Shown piece by piece: positions 35,585-44,938 of a stretch of 64,000 bases of DNA. The position numbers and the translations under genes are program-made. Numbering within the stretch: the stretch's first letter is position 1; each line of letters starts with the position of its first letter. The notes below the pieces were generated by a model. The model saw only the letters and a list, made by a program, of their open reading frames with translations. It had not been told where the DNA came from and made no database searches. The stretch is from an uncultured Sulfitobacter sp. (GTDB lineage: Bacteria > Pseudomonadota > Alphaproteobacteria > Rhodobacterales > Rhodobacteraceae): contig CANMXJ010000019.1 of the NCBI GenBank assembly GCA_947501805.1, positions 1 to 64,000 on the forward strand. Direction: 5' to 3'.

Positions 35585-36586
35585 ATGTCTTACAATCTGA
35601 GAAACCGCCACTTTTTGGCCCTGCGTGATTTCAGCCCACAGGAAATAGGCTTCCTGCTGAAACTGTCTGCCGACCTCAAGGCCGCCAAATATGGCGGCTA
35701 TGAAGTGCCGCGCCTGACCGGAAAAGAAATTGCGCTGATCTTTGAAAAGGACAGTACCCGCACGCGCGTAGGCTTTGAAGTGGCCGCGCACGATCAAGGC
35801 GCGCATGTCACCTACCTCGGACCATCAGGTTCGCACATGGGCAAGAAGGAAACCGTCAAGGACACTGCGCGTGTTCTGGGCCGAGTCTATGACGCAATTG
35901 AATATCGCGGATTTGGTCATCCAATTGTCGAAACGCTGGCGCAGTTTGCCGGGGTACCCGTCTATAACGGTTTAACGGATGAATTCCATCCGACCCAAAT
36001 TCTCGCAGACTTTCTCACCATGAGCGAACATTCGGACAAGCCCCTGAGCCAGATTGCCTATGCATTTCTGGGGGACGCAGGCAACAATATGGGTGACAGT
36101 TTGTTGATCGGTGGGGCCAAGATGGGCATGGATGTGCGCCTGTGTGCGCCTGAAAGTCTGTGGCCCGAGCAAGCGATCCGCGACGAGGCCGATGCCATCG
36201 CCACCGAGACCGGCGCACGGATCACGCTGACTGAAGACGTGGATGCCGCCGTAGAAGGCGTCGATTTCATCTACACCGATGTCTGGGTTTCGATGGGTGA
36301 GCCGAAGGAAAAATGGGCAGAACGGATCGAGTTGCTAACGCCCTATCAAGTGAATGCCGACGTTATGGCACGAACAGGCAATCCGAGGACGAAATTCATG
36401 CACTGCCTGCCCGCCTTCCATAATGCCGACACCGAGGTGGGTGCCGATATTGAAGCAAAATTTGGCATCACAGCGATGGAGGTCACCGAAGAGGTGTTCG
36501 AAAGCCCCGCCTCTATCGTATTTGATCAGGCCGAAAACCGGTTGCACACCATCAAGGCCGTTCTTGTCGCTACGTTGGGGGCCTAG
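35585..36586 (+). CDS. arcB: ornithine carbamoyltransferase (catabolic)
   Basis: The 333-residue enzyme carries the carbamoyl-phosphate motif STRTRVGFE near 58, the HPTQ motif in [12 protein letters not shown] near 138 and the substrate motif HCLPAFHN near 273. In this operon it would run toward ornithine and carbamoyl phosphate from citrulline. It lies 15 bases after arcA and two bases before arcC. Confidence 0.94.
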   Translation: MSYNLRNRHFLALRDFSPQEIGFLLKLSADLKAAKYGGYEVPRLTGKEIALIFEKDSTRTRVGFEVAAHDQGAHVTYLGPSGSHMGKKETVKDTARVLGRVYDAIEYRGFGHPIVETLAQFAGVPVYNGLTDEFHPTQILADFLTMSEHSDKPLSQIAYAFLGDAGNNMGDSLLIGGAKMGMDVRLCAPESLWPEQAIRDEADAIATETGARITLTEDVDAAVEGVDFIYTDVWVSMGEPKEKWAERIELLTPYQVNADVMARTGNPRTKFMHCLPAFHNADTEVGADIEAKFGITAMEVTEEVFESPASIVFDQAENRLHTIKAVLVATLGA

Positions 36587-36588
36587 GC

Positions 36589-37506
36589 ATGTTGGTGGTC
36601 GCAGCCCTGGGGGGCAATGCTCTGTTGCAACGCGGGCAGCCCATGACCGCAGAGAACCAACGTAAGAATGCGCTGGTTGCGGCACGGGCCCTGGCCGATG
36701 TCCTGCGCGCGGGGCATCGGTTGGTAATTACACATGGCAACGGGCCGCAAGTTGGCCTTCTGGCGCTTCAGAATCCCGCGGAAGATGGTTATCCACTGGA
36801 TGTACTGGGTGCGGAAACGGCGGGAATGATCGGCTATCTGATCGAACAGGAGCTTGAAAATGTCCTGGACCATGATCGCCCCGTCGCCACGCTGCTGACA
36901 CAGGTCGTGGTTGACCGCAATGATCCGGCGTTTGGGGATCCGACCAAGTTTGTAGGGCCGGTCTATGACCACGAACAGGCACAAGCCATCGCCAGCGCAA
37001 ATGGATGGCACATCGCGCAAGATGGCGCAAAGTGGCGCCGTGTAGTAGCCTCGCCCGCCCCGATGGAAATCCCCGATACCCGCGTCATCCAACTGTTGCT
37101 GGATGCGGGCGTTGTTGTCATTTGCACAGGTGGTGGCGGCATCCCGGTGATCCGACAGCACGATGGCAGTTTGATCGGGATTGAGGCGGTGGTAGACAAA
37201 GACGCGTCAAGCGCCCTGCTGGCCCAGTCGCTGGGTGCGGATGTGCTTTTGTTGCTGACCGACGTTGATGGTGTTTATCAGGATTTCGGGTCCGACACCG
37301 CCATGAAACGCCCATGGCTCTCACCCAAAGACGCCCTGCATTTCGATGCACCTGCTGGCTCGATGGCCCCAAAATTGGAGGCCGCAGCGGCCTTTGCCGC
37401 GGCGGGTGGTTTGGCGGGGATCGGACAATTGCAGGACGCAATTGAGATCATGAACGGAAATGCCGGAACGCAAGTATCAAACGAAATCGGAGGGAATGCA
37501 CAATGA
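36589..37506 (+). CDS. arcC: carbamate kinase
   Basis: The 305-residue amino-acid-kinase-family enzyme makes ATP from carbamoyl phosphate and ADP. Typical segments are AALGGNALLQRG at the N-terminus, THGNGPQVGLLALQ near 47, CTGGGGIPVI near 182 and VDKDASSALLAQ near 203. It completes the arginine deiminase pathway. The stop overlaps the start of the cytochrome c gene (ATGA), which ties that cytochrome to the operon. Confidence 0.94.
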   Translation: MLVVAALGGNALLQRGQPMTAENQRKNALVAARALADVLRAGHRLVITHGNGPQVGLLALQNPAEDGYPLDVLGAETAGMIGYLIEQELENVLDHDRPVATLLTQVVVDRNDPAFGDPTKFVGPVYDHEQAQAIASANGWHIAQDGAKWRRVVASPAPMEIPDTRVIQLLLDAGVVVICTGGGGIPVIRQHDGSLIGIEAVVDKDASSALLAQSLGADVLLLLTDVDGVYQDFGSDTAMKRPWLSPKDALHFDAPAGSMAPKLEAAAAFAAAGGLAGIGQLQDAIEIMNGNAGTQVSNEIGGNAQ

Positions 37507-38006
37507 ACGCTATTGGACACAATACGGCCACAATCAGCGCGGGGGCCATCGCAGTTGCCCTGTCGACTTTCGGGACTTTTGCAACAGCCGCATCCCACGT
37601 GACACAAACCTTTGAAACCACCGTGGAAAGCAGCTTAACCCTCCCGGAAATGAACGCCACCAACGGCCGGTTTTTATTCGGCTCCAAGGCCTGCGTCGTC
37701 TGTCATTCAGTGAACGGTATCGGCGGTGAAGATGCACCGATGCTGGACGCCGAATTCATGAACCAGCCAATGAACCCGTTCGATTTCGCCGCGAAAATGT
37801 GGCGCGGTGCTGAGGTCATGGTGATAATGCAGCGCGAGGAGCTGGGCAATGTGATCGAGATATCAGGACAGGAACTGGCCGATATCACAGCTTTTGTTCA
37901 CGACCGTGAGGAACAGGCAAGGTTCTCGATCACAGATGTTCCCGAAGACATTCAGGAATTGATGGATCATCTCGAAGCAGAAGAGCTCGGTGTGCCCCAC
38001 GACTGA
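37503..38006 (+). CDS. c-type cytochrome
   Basis: This 167-residue protein has a signal peptide (GAIAVALSTFGTFATAAS) and one haem-binding CVVCH near residue 64. A distal methionine is likely among the Met residues of the MNQPMNPFDFAAKMWRGAEVM stretch. It is translationally coupled to arcC but does not belong to the arginine pathway. Electron delivery to NirK or an oxidase is possible; nothing in the sequence decides this. Confidence 0.85.
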   Translation: MNAIGHNTATISAGAIAVALSTFGTFATAASHVTQTFETTVESSLTLPEMNATNGRFLFGSKACVVCHSVNGIGGEDAPMLDAEFMNQPMNPFDFAAKMWRGAEVMVIMQREELGNVIEISGQELADITAFVHDREEQARFSITDVPEDIQELMDHLEAEELGVPHD

Positions 38007-38066
38007 GCGTAGCCCCCAGATCTGGCAGGTCTTCTGCCGACTATCATCGCAAAAAAGGAGTTCAGA

Positions 38067-38759
38067 ATGCAAGCTCAAGACATCATGACGAAAAACGTCA
38101 TATCCGCGGCCGTTGATACGACTGTGGAACAAATCACAGCGCTTATGATGAAGAACCATATCAGCGCGGTACCCATCCTTGATGGGGACGGGACGGTCAT
38201 CGGTCTAGTCAGCGAAGGCGATCTGATGCGACGGGTTGAAGGAGCGGGCAAAGACCATAAATCTTGGTGGCTCTCCCTGTTTTCAGGGTCCGACAATACA
38301 GCGCAGGATTTCATCGCCATGCGCGGTCGGCGGGCCAAGGATATCATGACCAAAAAGGTTGAGGTCGTGGCACCTGATACTCCTGTCGCCGACATTGCAC
38401 GGTTGCTGGAGCAAAAGCGAATCAAACGCGTTCCGGTCGTCAGCAAGGGCAAGGTTGTTGGCATCGTCAGTCGGGGAAATCTGATGCAGGCGCTTGCAAG
38501 TACACCAAGGGTGGCGGTTGATCCATCGACGTCCAACCGCGAAAAGCGCGAAATTGTAATGGGAGCACTGGCACAAGTTCCGGGGCTCAACCCTGCGCAT
38601 CTGAACGTTGTGGTCGAGGGTGATCGCGTTGATGTTTGGGGACTTGCCGACTCGGATGCCGAGGAAAAGGCAGCACGCGTGGCGCTTGATAATATTGATG
38701 GATTGGGTGAAGTCACTGTCAATCTTGGACGGATTCCGAACTATGCTTGGGGAATTTAG
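38067..38759 (+). CDS. CBS-pair protein with C-terminal BON domain
   Basis: The 230-residue cytoplasmic protein has two CBS domains (about 4-60 and 90-145; MTKNVISAA, HISAVPILDGDG, then MTKKVEVVAPDTP and RIKRVPVV). A BON domain follows at about 155-225. CBS pairs bind adenine nucleotides and often report energy state; BON binds lipids or nucleotides. AAAAAAGGAG precedes the ATG. It ends the run that begins with DUF5676, consistent with an energy-sensing regulator. Two hairpins follow. Confidence 0.88.
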   Translation: MQAQDIMTKNVISAAVDTTVEQITALMMKNHISAVPILDGDGTVIGLVSEGDLMRRVEGAGKDHKSWWLSLFSGSDNTAQDFIAMRGRRAKDIMTKKVEVVAPDTPVADIARLLEQKRIKRVPVVSKGKVVGIVSRGNLMQALASTPRVAVDPSTSNREKREIVMGALAQVPGLNPAHLNVVVEGDRVDVWGLADSDAEEKAARVALDNIDGLGEVTVNLGRIPNYAWGI

Positions 38760-38832
38760 CGCCTGAGTTGAGGCGCCTCCAAGATTAGGGCATACAGTAT
38801 TCCAAGATTCAGGCGCACACTTTGCGCCTGAA
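38759..38832 (+). terminator. double hairpin with repeated GCGCCTGA motif
   Basis: The first stem is GCGCCT (38759-38764) and AGGCGC (38771-38776). The second is a perfect ten-base stem, TTCAGGCGCA (38808-38817) and TGCGCCTGAA (38823-38832). GCGCCTGA-TTGA appears in both arms as an imperfect direct repeat. It follows the CBS-BON gene and probably ends transcription, although the T-run is poor. Confidence 0.5.
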
Positions 38833-38861
38833 TTGATTAAAAACCACAAAGAGAGCCCAAT

Positions 38862-39548
38862 ATGTGCCTTTCAGCAGAAGTCAGCTTTACTGCCAGTGTC
38901 CTTCTTGTGGCAGGTGGTACATTCGCCACCTGGAAAGCAAGGCAGATCAATTGGCGGTATATTCCGGTCGCCTTGATGCCGCTGTTCGCGGGCATTCAGC
39001 AATTCATGGAAGGCCACGTCTGGGTCGGTATGAACACAGGTAATCCCGATATGGTCCTCTGGGGGGCCTTGGGGTTCATTTTCTTTACATGGTTCATGTG
39101 GCCGATCTGGATACCCATCTCTGTGTATGTACTGGAACCGTCCGACAGCCCACGCAAAAAGCTTTTCTTGGCATTCGCGGCAATCGGGATTGCGTTCGGC
39201 CTGCTGCTTTACATCCCCCATCTGATTAATCCTGAATGGGTCAGGGTCACTGTCAATCAGGACTCGCTGGCCTATGAGGGCATGATGCTACTGGATTATA
39301 TGATGCCGCGCTGGGTGACCTATCTCATCTATCTGACCCTGATCATCGCGCCACCGTTGCTGTCACGCTATCTGCACATGCGGTATTTCGGCGGCACCAT
39401 CATCGCCGTTGTGGTGGTGGATATTCTGTTGCTGCGCTATGCCTATATTTCGTTCTTCTGCCTCTTGGCGGGTCTTGGTACACTGCACTTGATCTACATC
39501 ATCCTGCGCAATAAATGTGCGCGCGAATGCCCAATGCTGTTTGCCTGA
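38862..39548 (+). CDS. DUF6629 family membrane protein
   Basis: The 228-residue protein starts MCLSAEVSFTASVLLVAGG and has about seven membrane helices. The family features are the N-terminal MCxSAxxSF motif, GIQQFMEGHVW near 44 and the late YISFFCLLAGLGTLHL. The function of DUF6629 is unknown; its members are sometimes found near energy or stress genes. The distance from the CBS gene and the hairpins between them suggest separate transcription. Confidence 0.75.
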   Translation: MCLSAEVSFTASVLLVAGGTFATWKARQINWRYIPVALMPLFAGIQQFMEGHVWVGMNTGNPDMVLWGALGFIFFTWFMWPIWIPISVYVLEPSDSPRKKLFLAFAAIGIAFGLLLYIPHLINPEWVRVTVNQDSLAYEGMMLLDYMMPRWVTYLIYLTLIIAPPLLSRYLHMRYFGGTIIAVVVVDILLLRYAYISFFCLLAGLGTLHLIYIILRNKCARECPMLFA

Positions 39549-39587
39549 TATACGTTCGAGCAAATTCACCCAATCAGGAGCAGCTCT

Positions 39588-40043
39588 TTGTTTTTTTCAC
39601 TAACTCTGGCTGTTATCGCAGTTATTTCAAGTAGTTGGATACATCTGTCTGTCATGCGGTGGGTATCGGTAGGCATGGCAAGGATACCTTTGGAGCCGTT
39701 CAATCGTGTTATGCTGGCCGTGCTGATCCTGTTTGTCGCGCATTTCGCCGGAATAGTTATCTTTGCAGGCATGTTTGGCATCGGTCACCAGCTTTTTAAC
39801 ATCGGCGGGTTCTCCGGTGATGGCGTTGATACGGTGCTGGATTACTTCTATTTCTCCGTCGTCAGCTATACTTCTCTTGGACTAGGCGACATCTTCCCAA
39901 CAGAACATCTTCGCTTTATCACGGGGGTCGAGGCATTGACCGGGCTGCTGCTGATCGCGTGGTCAGGGGCATATCTTTTCGCGATGATGAACCGGCTTTG
40001 GGATTGGCCCCCCTGTGCCGAGCCTGATGACCCAGAAAAGTGA
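39588..40043 (+). CDS. two-helix potassium-type ion channel
   Basis: This 151-residue protein has helices near 1-20, 43-65 and 105-130 and the pore signature SYTSLGLGDIFP near 84, with a T-x-G-x-GD selectivity filter. This matches the Ion_trans_2/two-pore channel family. It is small and lacks a sensor domain. The start is TTG at 39588, after AGGAG. A K+ or non-selective conductance is expected. Confidence 0.82.
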   Translation: MFFSLTLAVIAVISSSWIHLSVMRWVSVGMARIPLEPFNRVMLAVLILFVAHFAGIVIFAGMFGIGHQLFNIGGFSGDGVDTVLDYFYFSVVSYTSLGLGDIFPTEHLRFITGVEALTGLLLIAWSGAYLFAMMNRLWDWPPCAEPDDPEK

Positions 40044-40096
40044 AAAAGGGCACACCCGGCACCTGCTCGCCGGACGCGCCTGTTGTTTGGGGAGTG

Positions 40097-41422
40097 CTAG
40101 TGTTCTTCGCTTGGTTGTGGCGCAGTCCAGCGCGACAGATATATCCGCTGGAACGCGAAGACTGCCGTGATCGCGACGGCTGCATACAGGACAATAAGAG
40201 GGTCGGACTGTAGCTTCATAGACGTGAAGGCAACAAGCACGATAGCGTCAAACACTAGCGCCAGGATGATGATCGAAGCATTTGCGTTCACCTCTTTGCG
40301 CATAAACCGCAGAACCCCCCAATGCACGATCATGTCCATCACCAGATAAAAGAAAGCGCCCAATGACGCGATCCTTGTCAGATCGAAAAAGACCGCGAGG
40401 ATGGAGGCGATAACGACCGTGTAGACCAGCGTGTGACTGCGGATCGGCCCCGACATGCCAAAATGCCGATGCGGGATCATTTTCATATCTGTAAGCATGG
40501 CCAACATCCGCGAGACCGCGAAGACGCTGGCAAGAACCCCCGAGGCTGTCGCTACAGCTGCCAGCACGACAGTGAAGTAGAAGCCCGCGTTACCAAGTGC
40601 GGGTGCTGCGGCCTCAGCAAGAGAATAGTCCTTGGCGGCAACGATCTGGTCTATCGTCAGGCTAGATCCAACCGCAAAGGCCACAATCAAATAGACAACA
40701 ACACAGATCGCGATGGAGATCATGATCGTGCGGCCAACATTGCGGTGCGGATCAGTGATCTCTCCGCCGCTGTTGGTGATCGTGGTGAAGCCCTTGAACG
40801 CCAGAATGGCAAGTGCGACGGACGCAATGAATCCGGTGATATCAAACCCGGGAGATGCCTCGCTTGCTGCTGCGAACTGAAACCCGCTGGCCCAAAGTGC
40901 TGCAATACCAAAAAGTGCGATGCCGCCAATCTTGACCACCGCCATGATAAGCGACAACAACCCAACCGAGCGACTGCCTGCGATATTGACGAGAAAGGCA
41001 AACAGGATAACCCCAACAGCGAGTATGGGCACCAGCGGGCCGCCGGTAATGTCGAACGGACGCAGCACATAGGTAGCGAAGGTCCGCGCAACGAGGCTTT
41101 CGGAAATCACCATCGACAGCGCCATTAGAAGCGCCGCAGCCGCGGCAATTGCGCCCGGTCCGTACGCTTTTTGCAGGATCATCGCGATGCCACCCGAAGA
41201 TGGAAACGCGTTCGACATTTTGACATAACTATAGGCGCTGAAACTGGTGACAATTGCACCGGCAACAAACGATAACGGAAAGAGTGGCCCAGCCAGTTGC
41301 GCGATCTGACCCGTAAGCGCAAAGATTCCGGCACCGATCATCACTCCGGTGCCCATCGCCACGCCGCCGCTCAGGCTGATAGAGCCTTTGTTCTCGGTGT
41401 CGTCGCTGTGTTGGTGATCCAT
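40097..41422 (-). CDS. APC-superfamily amino-acid permease
   Basis: This 441-residue carrier has about twelve membrane helices. The start of helix 1 contains the APC substrate motif MGTGVMIGAGIFALTG near residue 23, helix 6 shows ILAFKGFTTITNSGGEI near 200, and SSGGIAM follows helix 2. It takes up amino acids or related compounds; the substrate is unknown. It is convergent with the potassium-channel gene, with a GC-rich stem candidate between them. Confidence 0.88.
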   Translation of the reverse strand: MDHQHSDDTENKGSISLSGGVAMGTGVMIGAGIFALTGQIAQLAGPLFPLSFVAGAIVTSFSAYSYVKMSNAFPSSGGIAMILQKAYGPGAIAAAAALLMALSMVISESLVARTFATYVLRPFDITGGPLVPILAVGVILFAFLVNIAGSRSVGLLSLIMAVVKIGGIALFGIAALWASGFQFAAASEASPGFDITGFIASVALAILAFKGFTTITNSGGEITDPHRNVGRTIMISIAICVVVYLIVAFAVGSSLTIDQIVAAKDYSLAEAAAPALGNAGFYFTVVLAAVATASGVLASVFAVSRMLAMLTDMKMIPHRHFGMSGPIRSHTLVYTVVIASILAVFFDLTRIASLGAFFYLVMDMIVHWGVLRFMRKEVNANASIIILALVFDAIVLVAFTSMKLQSDPLIVLYAAVAITAVFAFQRIYLSRWTAPQPSEEH

Positions 41423-41760
41423 CTATAATGCTTTCATTTTCAATGCGTTTCAGGTGTGTAACAGACCTTAACACCCATCGGTCCAGTCCCATGATTTCGG
41501 GTGTAAGGGCCTTGAAGGCAGGTGGTCCGCGTCAAGCCTCTCACGTGGCTATCATATAGATAAGTGACTTTGAGGTGAAGGTTTGGCTCAAGATGTGGCA
41601 CAGGAATATGGTAAGCGTCCGGTCTGAATTACGCTCTCTGCCGCCGAAAACCCATATGGAAGCAAAGCCATTTGGATGCCTCCCTATCGAAAAGTAACCC
41701 GCTAATCAGTCTCTATCGACGAGCAAGAGTGAGAAACTTCGACGCGTCCGGCGGAGACAT
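41423..41760. other. gene-free stretch upstream of the APC permease
   Basis: No gene or clear operator is visible in these 338 bases. The promoter of the minus-strand permease should lie in the proximal part. Confidence 0.4.
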
Positions 41761-41796
41761 GAGCGGCAGATGCATCACGACACACTTCTGCCGCTC
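41761..41796 (-). terminator. perfect 10-bp hairpin after the CCGG gene
   Basis: GAGCGGCAGA (41761-41770) and TCTGCCGCTC (41787-41796) are perfect arms with a 16-base loop. The stem begins 44 bases beyond the stop of the 56-residue cysteine protein, and would mark the end of the long minus-strand complex-I-like transcript. No T-run follows, so termination may need Rho. Confidence 0.5.
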
Positions 41797-41840
41797 GCCT
41801 TCGGTTTTGGAAACGTAACTATCACCAATCGTTCTCAGTT

Positions 41841-42011
41841 CTACTTACTACAACAGCAGCCGCCTGATTTGGCGACAGGTGCTTTTTGGGCTGATGGCTG
41901 AGATATAGGCTGAACCTCAGAATCTGTGCTGGTTTTATGTCCACCGCAGCATCCGCCGTTTTTGGTAGTTTCAACTTGGGCTTTATCGGTTTGGGTCGTT
42001 GTGTGGTCCAT
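41841..42011 (-). CDS. small Cys-rich protein with CCGGH and CCC motifs
   Basis: This 56-residue protein starts MDHTTTQTDKAQ. A central NGGCCGGHKT (cysteines at 21-22) and the C-terminal GGCCCSK (cysteines 52-54) are joined by a proline/serine-rich linker. Such adjacent cysteines are typical of soft-metal ligands. It has no signal peptide, so it should be cytoplasmic. AGGAGGCCCAG directly precedes the ATG. It sits 90 bases after the nuoN-like gene on the same strand and is followed by a hairpin, so it appears to be the last gene of that operon. No family name is assigned. Confidence 0.7.
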   Translation of the reverse strand: MDHTTTQTDKAQVETTKNGGCCGGHKTSTDSEVQPISQPSAQKAPVAKSGGCCCSK

Positions 42012-42101
42012 CTGGGCCTCCTGATACTAAGGGTACATACAATAGACGTAGCGGTCCGTGCTTTGTTACAGCGAAAGTAAAGCGCACCCAAAAATTGGGT
42101 A

Positions 42102-43466
42102 TCAAGCCGGCAGGAAACCTGCCAAGAACCCCATCCCGAGCGTTACAAGCGCAGTAATGCCGATGACTGCGACGAGCGCGGGGTGAGGTGACTTTTCGGA
42201 ACTCTCGTCAATATCCTGTGCAGGTTGATACATCGGCACGATGATCCGCAGATAGACGCCAAGTGCCAGAACGGAATTGAGGATGCCGATAACTGCCAGC
42301 CAAACAAAGCCTGACTCAATTGCGGCCGTGAACAGGTAAACTTTGCCGACAAAGCCGAACAGCGGCGGGATACCGGTCAGCGACAGTAGGAATATCACCA
42401 TCACAATTCCCATGACCGGTCGTCTGCGGCCAAAGCCACGCATGTCATTAAGGCTGCGTCCGGATATCATCACCACGGCAAAGGCACCGAGGTTCATCGC
42501 CACGTATGCCGCCCCCAGCACGATCAATCCGGGGACTGCAAGCGAGCTGGCACCCAGCGCCACAATGCCCAACATGAAGTAACCGGACTGCGCTATAGAA
42601 GAATAGGCAATCAGCCGTACCAGATTGGTCTGCACCAGCGCTGTCAGATACCCATATGTCATTGTAACCGCAGAGACCACTGCGATCACCAGTGGCCAAC
42701 CGCTGCTTAAGGGAAGATCGCGAAGCACCTGCGCAAAGGCAAAGATCGCCGCGAGCTTGGTGATGACCGACAGATAGGCTGCGATGGACACCGGCGCGCC
42801 ATCATAGGCATCCGGTGCCCAGAAATGGAACGGCACCAGTGCTGCTTTATACCCTAACCCGATGATCACCGCCACCAGCCCCACCGTGGGTACCAATGGT
42901 CTGCCGTCAAGCGCGCCAAGCGCAGAAAATAGCGTTGATCCTACCCCGCCGAACCAGAAGGTCAGCCCGTAAATCATCACCGATCCGGTGACTGCCCCGA
43001 AAACGAGGTATTTCATCGCGGCCTCTGTCGCCGCATCATCGCGCGGGAATGCCACCAGCGCGAACGAACCGAGCCCCGTCAGCACAACCCCCAGGACCAG
43101 CACCATAATGTCGCCGCCACCCGCCAGCATCAACGCACCAAGTGTCACGAGACAGATCAGCGCATAGACGCTGCCCTCGCGGTCTTGACCCGTGATTTCG
43201 GCGCGCACCATCAACAGTGCTAATGCCGTACCCGGAAGCAGGATCAACTTGGCCCAGCCCGAAATCAGATCTATACGGTAGGTGCCGCTGAACACGGTTG
43301 TGTCAGCGTGCAGCATCGGCAATGTCAGCAGCGTCGCTGCTGCCAGTCCCACCAGCCCAATCACCAGTGCCAGACGCGCGGCACGCATCATCTCGGCCAC
43401 GATCATCAGCATCGCGGCGGATGACAGCAAAAGCTCCGGAATTAGAAAGGAAAGATCACGCTCCAT
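42102..43466 (-). CDS. nuoN: NuoN-like proton-channel subunit of complex-I-like module
   Basis: The 454-residue protein has about fourteen helices and the proton-antiporter core. Visible are the LGLGYKAALVPFHFWAPDAYDGAP segment (conserved lysine and WxPDxY) near 210 and LIAYSSIAQSGYFMLG near 283. Start ATG at 43466 overlaps the nuoM stop (ATGA). It is one of three Mrp-like subunits (L, M, N) of the module; conserved charged residues suggest proton pumping is retained. Confidence 0.88.
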   Translation of the reverse strand: MERDLSFLIPELLLSSAAMLMIVAEMMRAARLALVIGLVGLAAATLLTLPMLHADTTVFSGTYRIDLISGWAKLILLPGTALALLMVRAEITGQDREGSVYALICLVTLGALMLAGGGDIMVLVLGVVLTGLGSFALVAFPRDDAATEAAMKYLVFGAVTGSVMIYGLTFWFGGVGSTLFSALGALDGRPLVPTVGLVAVIIGLGYKAALVPFHFWAPDAYDGAPVSIAAYLSVITKLAAIFAFAQVLRDLPLSSGWPLVIAVVSAVTMTYGYLTALVQTNLVRLIAYSSIAQSGYFMLGIVALGASSLAVPGLIVLGAAYVAMNLGAFAVVMISGRSLNDMRGFGRRRPVMGIVMVIFLLSLTGIPPLFGFVGKVYLFTAAIESGFVWLAVIGILNSVLALGVYLRIIVPMYQPAQDIDESSEKSPHPALVAVIGITALVTLGMGFLAGFLPA

Positions 43467-44926
43467 CAGAAACTCAGGCTTTCCATTGTTGTGTGGATCA
43501 TGTTGATCAGCCAACTCGGCGCGACACCAACCAAAACAGTCAGAATCAAAAGAGGCACAATCACCAGCTTCTCCCTGCGGTCTAGATCGCGCATTTCCAG
43601 CCATTTCTCGTTCTCGGAGCCAAGGAACACGGCGGCGATGGCGCGCAGATACAGGCCTGCGGTTACCACGATGGCAAGGATAGCTATGATCGCCCATGGA
43701 GCGGTATTCAGGGTCGCCAGAAACACCTGAAACTCTGCAGGGAAATGCGCCAACCCCGGCAAACCAAGTGAAGCGAACGCCATCAGGATGAACGACCAGC
43801 CCAACCACGGCACACGGCCCAGCAGACCACCAAATTCACTCATATCGCGGCTGTGGGCGCGGTCCTGCAACATGCCCAGCAAAAAGAACAACGCGCCTGT
43901 CACCAGACCGTGGCTGACCATCTGCAAAGTCGCACCGTCCAATGCAATTGTGCGGATACGCAAATCAACGGTAAGCGCGGCCACCGCCACACCCATCACG
44001 ACATAGCCCATGTGGTTAATCGACGTGTAGGCAATCATTTTTTTCAGATCAGACTGTGCCAGTGCGGCGAAGGCCCCGTATAGCGCGCTGACCACCCCCA
44101 CCGCTAGGATTACCTGACCGGCTTGCGCAAATGCCTCAGGCGTCATTTGCAAAGCAAAGCGTACCAGTCCGTAAGTGCCGAATTTCAGCATCACACCGGC
44201 CAGGATCACGCTGCCCGCCGTGGGTGCCTGAACATGTGCGGCAGGTAGCCAAGTGTGCACCGGAAAGGCCGGTATCTTGACTGCGAAGGTAAACAGCATC
44301 GCAATCAGCGCAAGCATCGCCGCAATGCCTGTCAGAGGTGGCATGTCGATCCAGACGCGCATGTCGAAGGTGCCACTGCTCAGATACAACCCGATAATCG
44401 CGAGCAACAGCGGCAACGACCCCAGCAACGTATAGATAAAGAACATCAGCGCGGCGCGCTGTCGGTCTTCATATCCCCATCCGGCGATCATGAAATACAT
44501 GCCTACCAGCGAGACCTCGAAAAAAACATAAAACAGCAGTCCGTCAAGCGCCATAAACGTGCCAAGTGCGGCCGTTTCGAGCATAAGCATCAACACAACA
44601 TAGCTTGGCGCACGATCGCTGATCCGCGCCGAGTAGATCGCTGACAAAAAGAACAGCAACGACGTGAGCAACACCAACGGCAGGCTCAACCCGTCCAGTC
44701 CCAACCGATAAGCGGCACCAATGGCCGGTATCCACGCGAGTTCCTCAATCTGGGCGAAACCGCCCGCAATAGTGCCGCGCGACCAGATCACAAGCGTGAG
44801 CATGAATACGACACCCGTCACCGCAATCGACATGCCGTGTGCCACGCGGGCCGACCTGTTTGGCAGCACAATCAGCGCCAGCCCGCCCAGAATCGGCAGG
44901 AAGGTGGCAAGGGTCAAGAGTGGCAT
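43466..44926 (-). CDS. nuoM: NuoM-like proton-channel subunit
   Basis: This 486-residue antiporter-like subunit has the helix-5 glutamate in FYVFFEVSLVGMYF near 130, and FAVKIPAFPVHTWLPAAHVQAPT with the helix-7 lysine near 222. LKKMIAYTSINHMGYV follows near 297. These match genuine complex I NuoM, so it should conduct protons. GGAGACATTACC precedes the ATG. It lies between nuoL and nuoN. Confidence 0.9.
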   Translation of the reverse strand: MPLLTLATFLPILGGLALIVLPNRSARVAHGMSIAVTGVVFMLTLVIWSRGTIAGGFAQIEELAWIPAIGAAYRLGLDGLSLPLVLLTSLLFFLSAIYSARISDRAPSYVVLMLMLETAALGTFMALDGLLFYVFFEVSLVGMYFMIAGWGYEDRQRAALMFFIYTLLGSLPLLLAIIGLYLSSGTFDMRVWIDMPPLTGIAAMLALIAMLFTFAVKIPAFPVHTWLPAAHVQAPTAGSVILAGVMLKFGTYGLVRFALQMTPEAFAQAGQVILAVGVVSALYGAFAALAQSDLKKMIAYTSINHMGYVVMGVAVAALTVDLRIRTIALDGATLQMVSHGLVTGALFFLLGMLQDRAHSRDMSEFGGLLGRVPWLGWSFILMAFASLGLPGLAHFPAEFQVFLATLNTAPWAIIAILAIVVTAGLYLRAIAAVFLGSENEKWLEMRDLDRREKLVIVPLLILTVLVGVAPSWLINMIHTTMESLSF

Positions 44927-44938
44927 GGTAATGTCTCC

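Noticed and set aside
40044-40096. GC-rich stem between the potassium channel and APC permease as bidirectional terminator
   Set aside because: A five-base CCGGC/GCCGG stem with a large loop is too weak to call.
44255-44644. Long plus-strand frames opposite the nuo-like genes (several over 100 residues)
   Set aside because: Their sequence is basic and repetitive without motifs. The minus-strand frames have strong family matches over the same bases.
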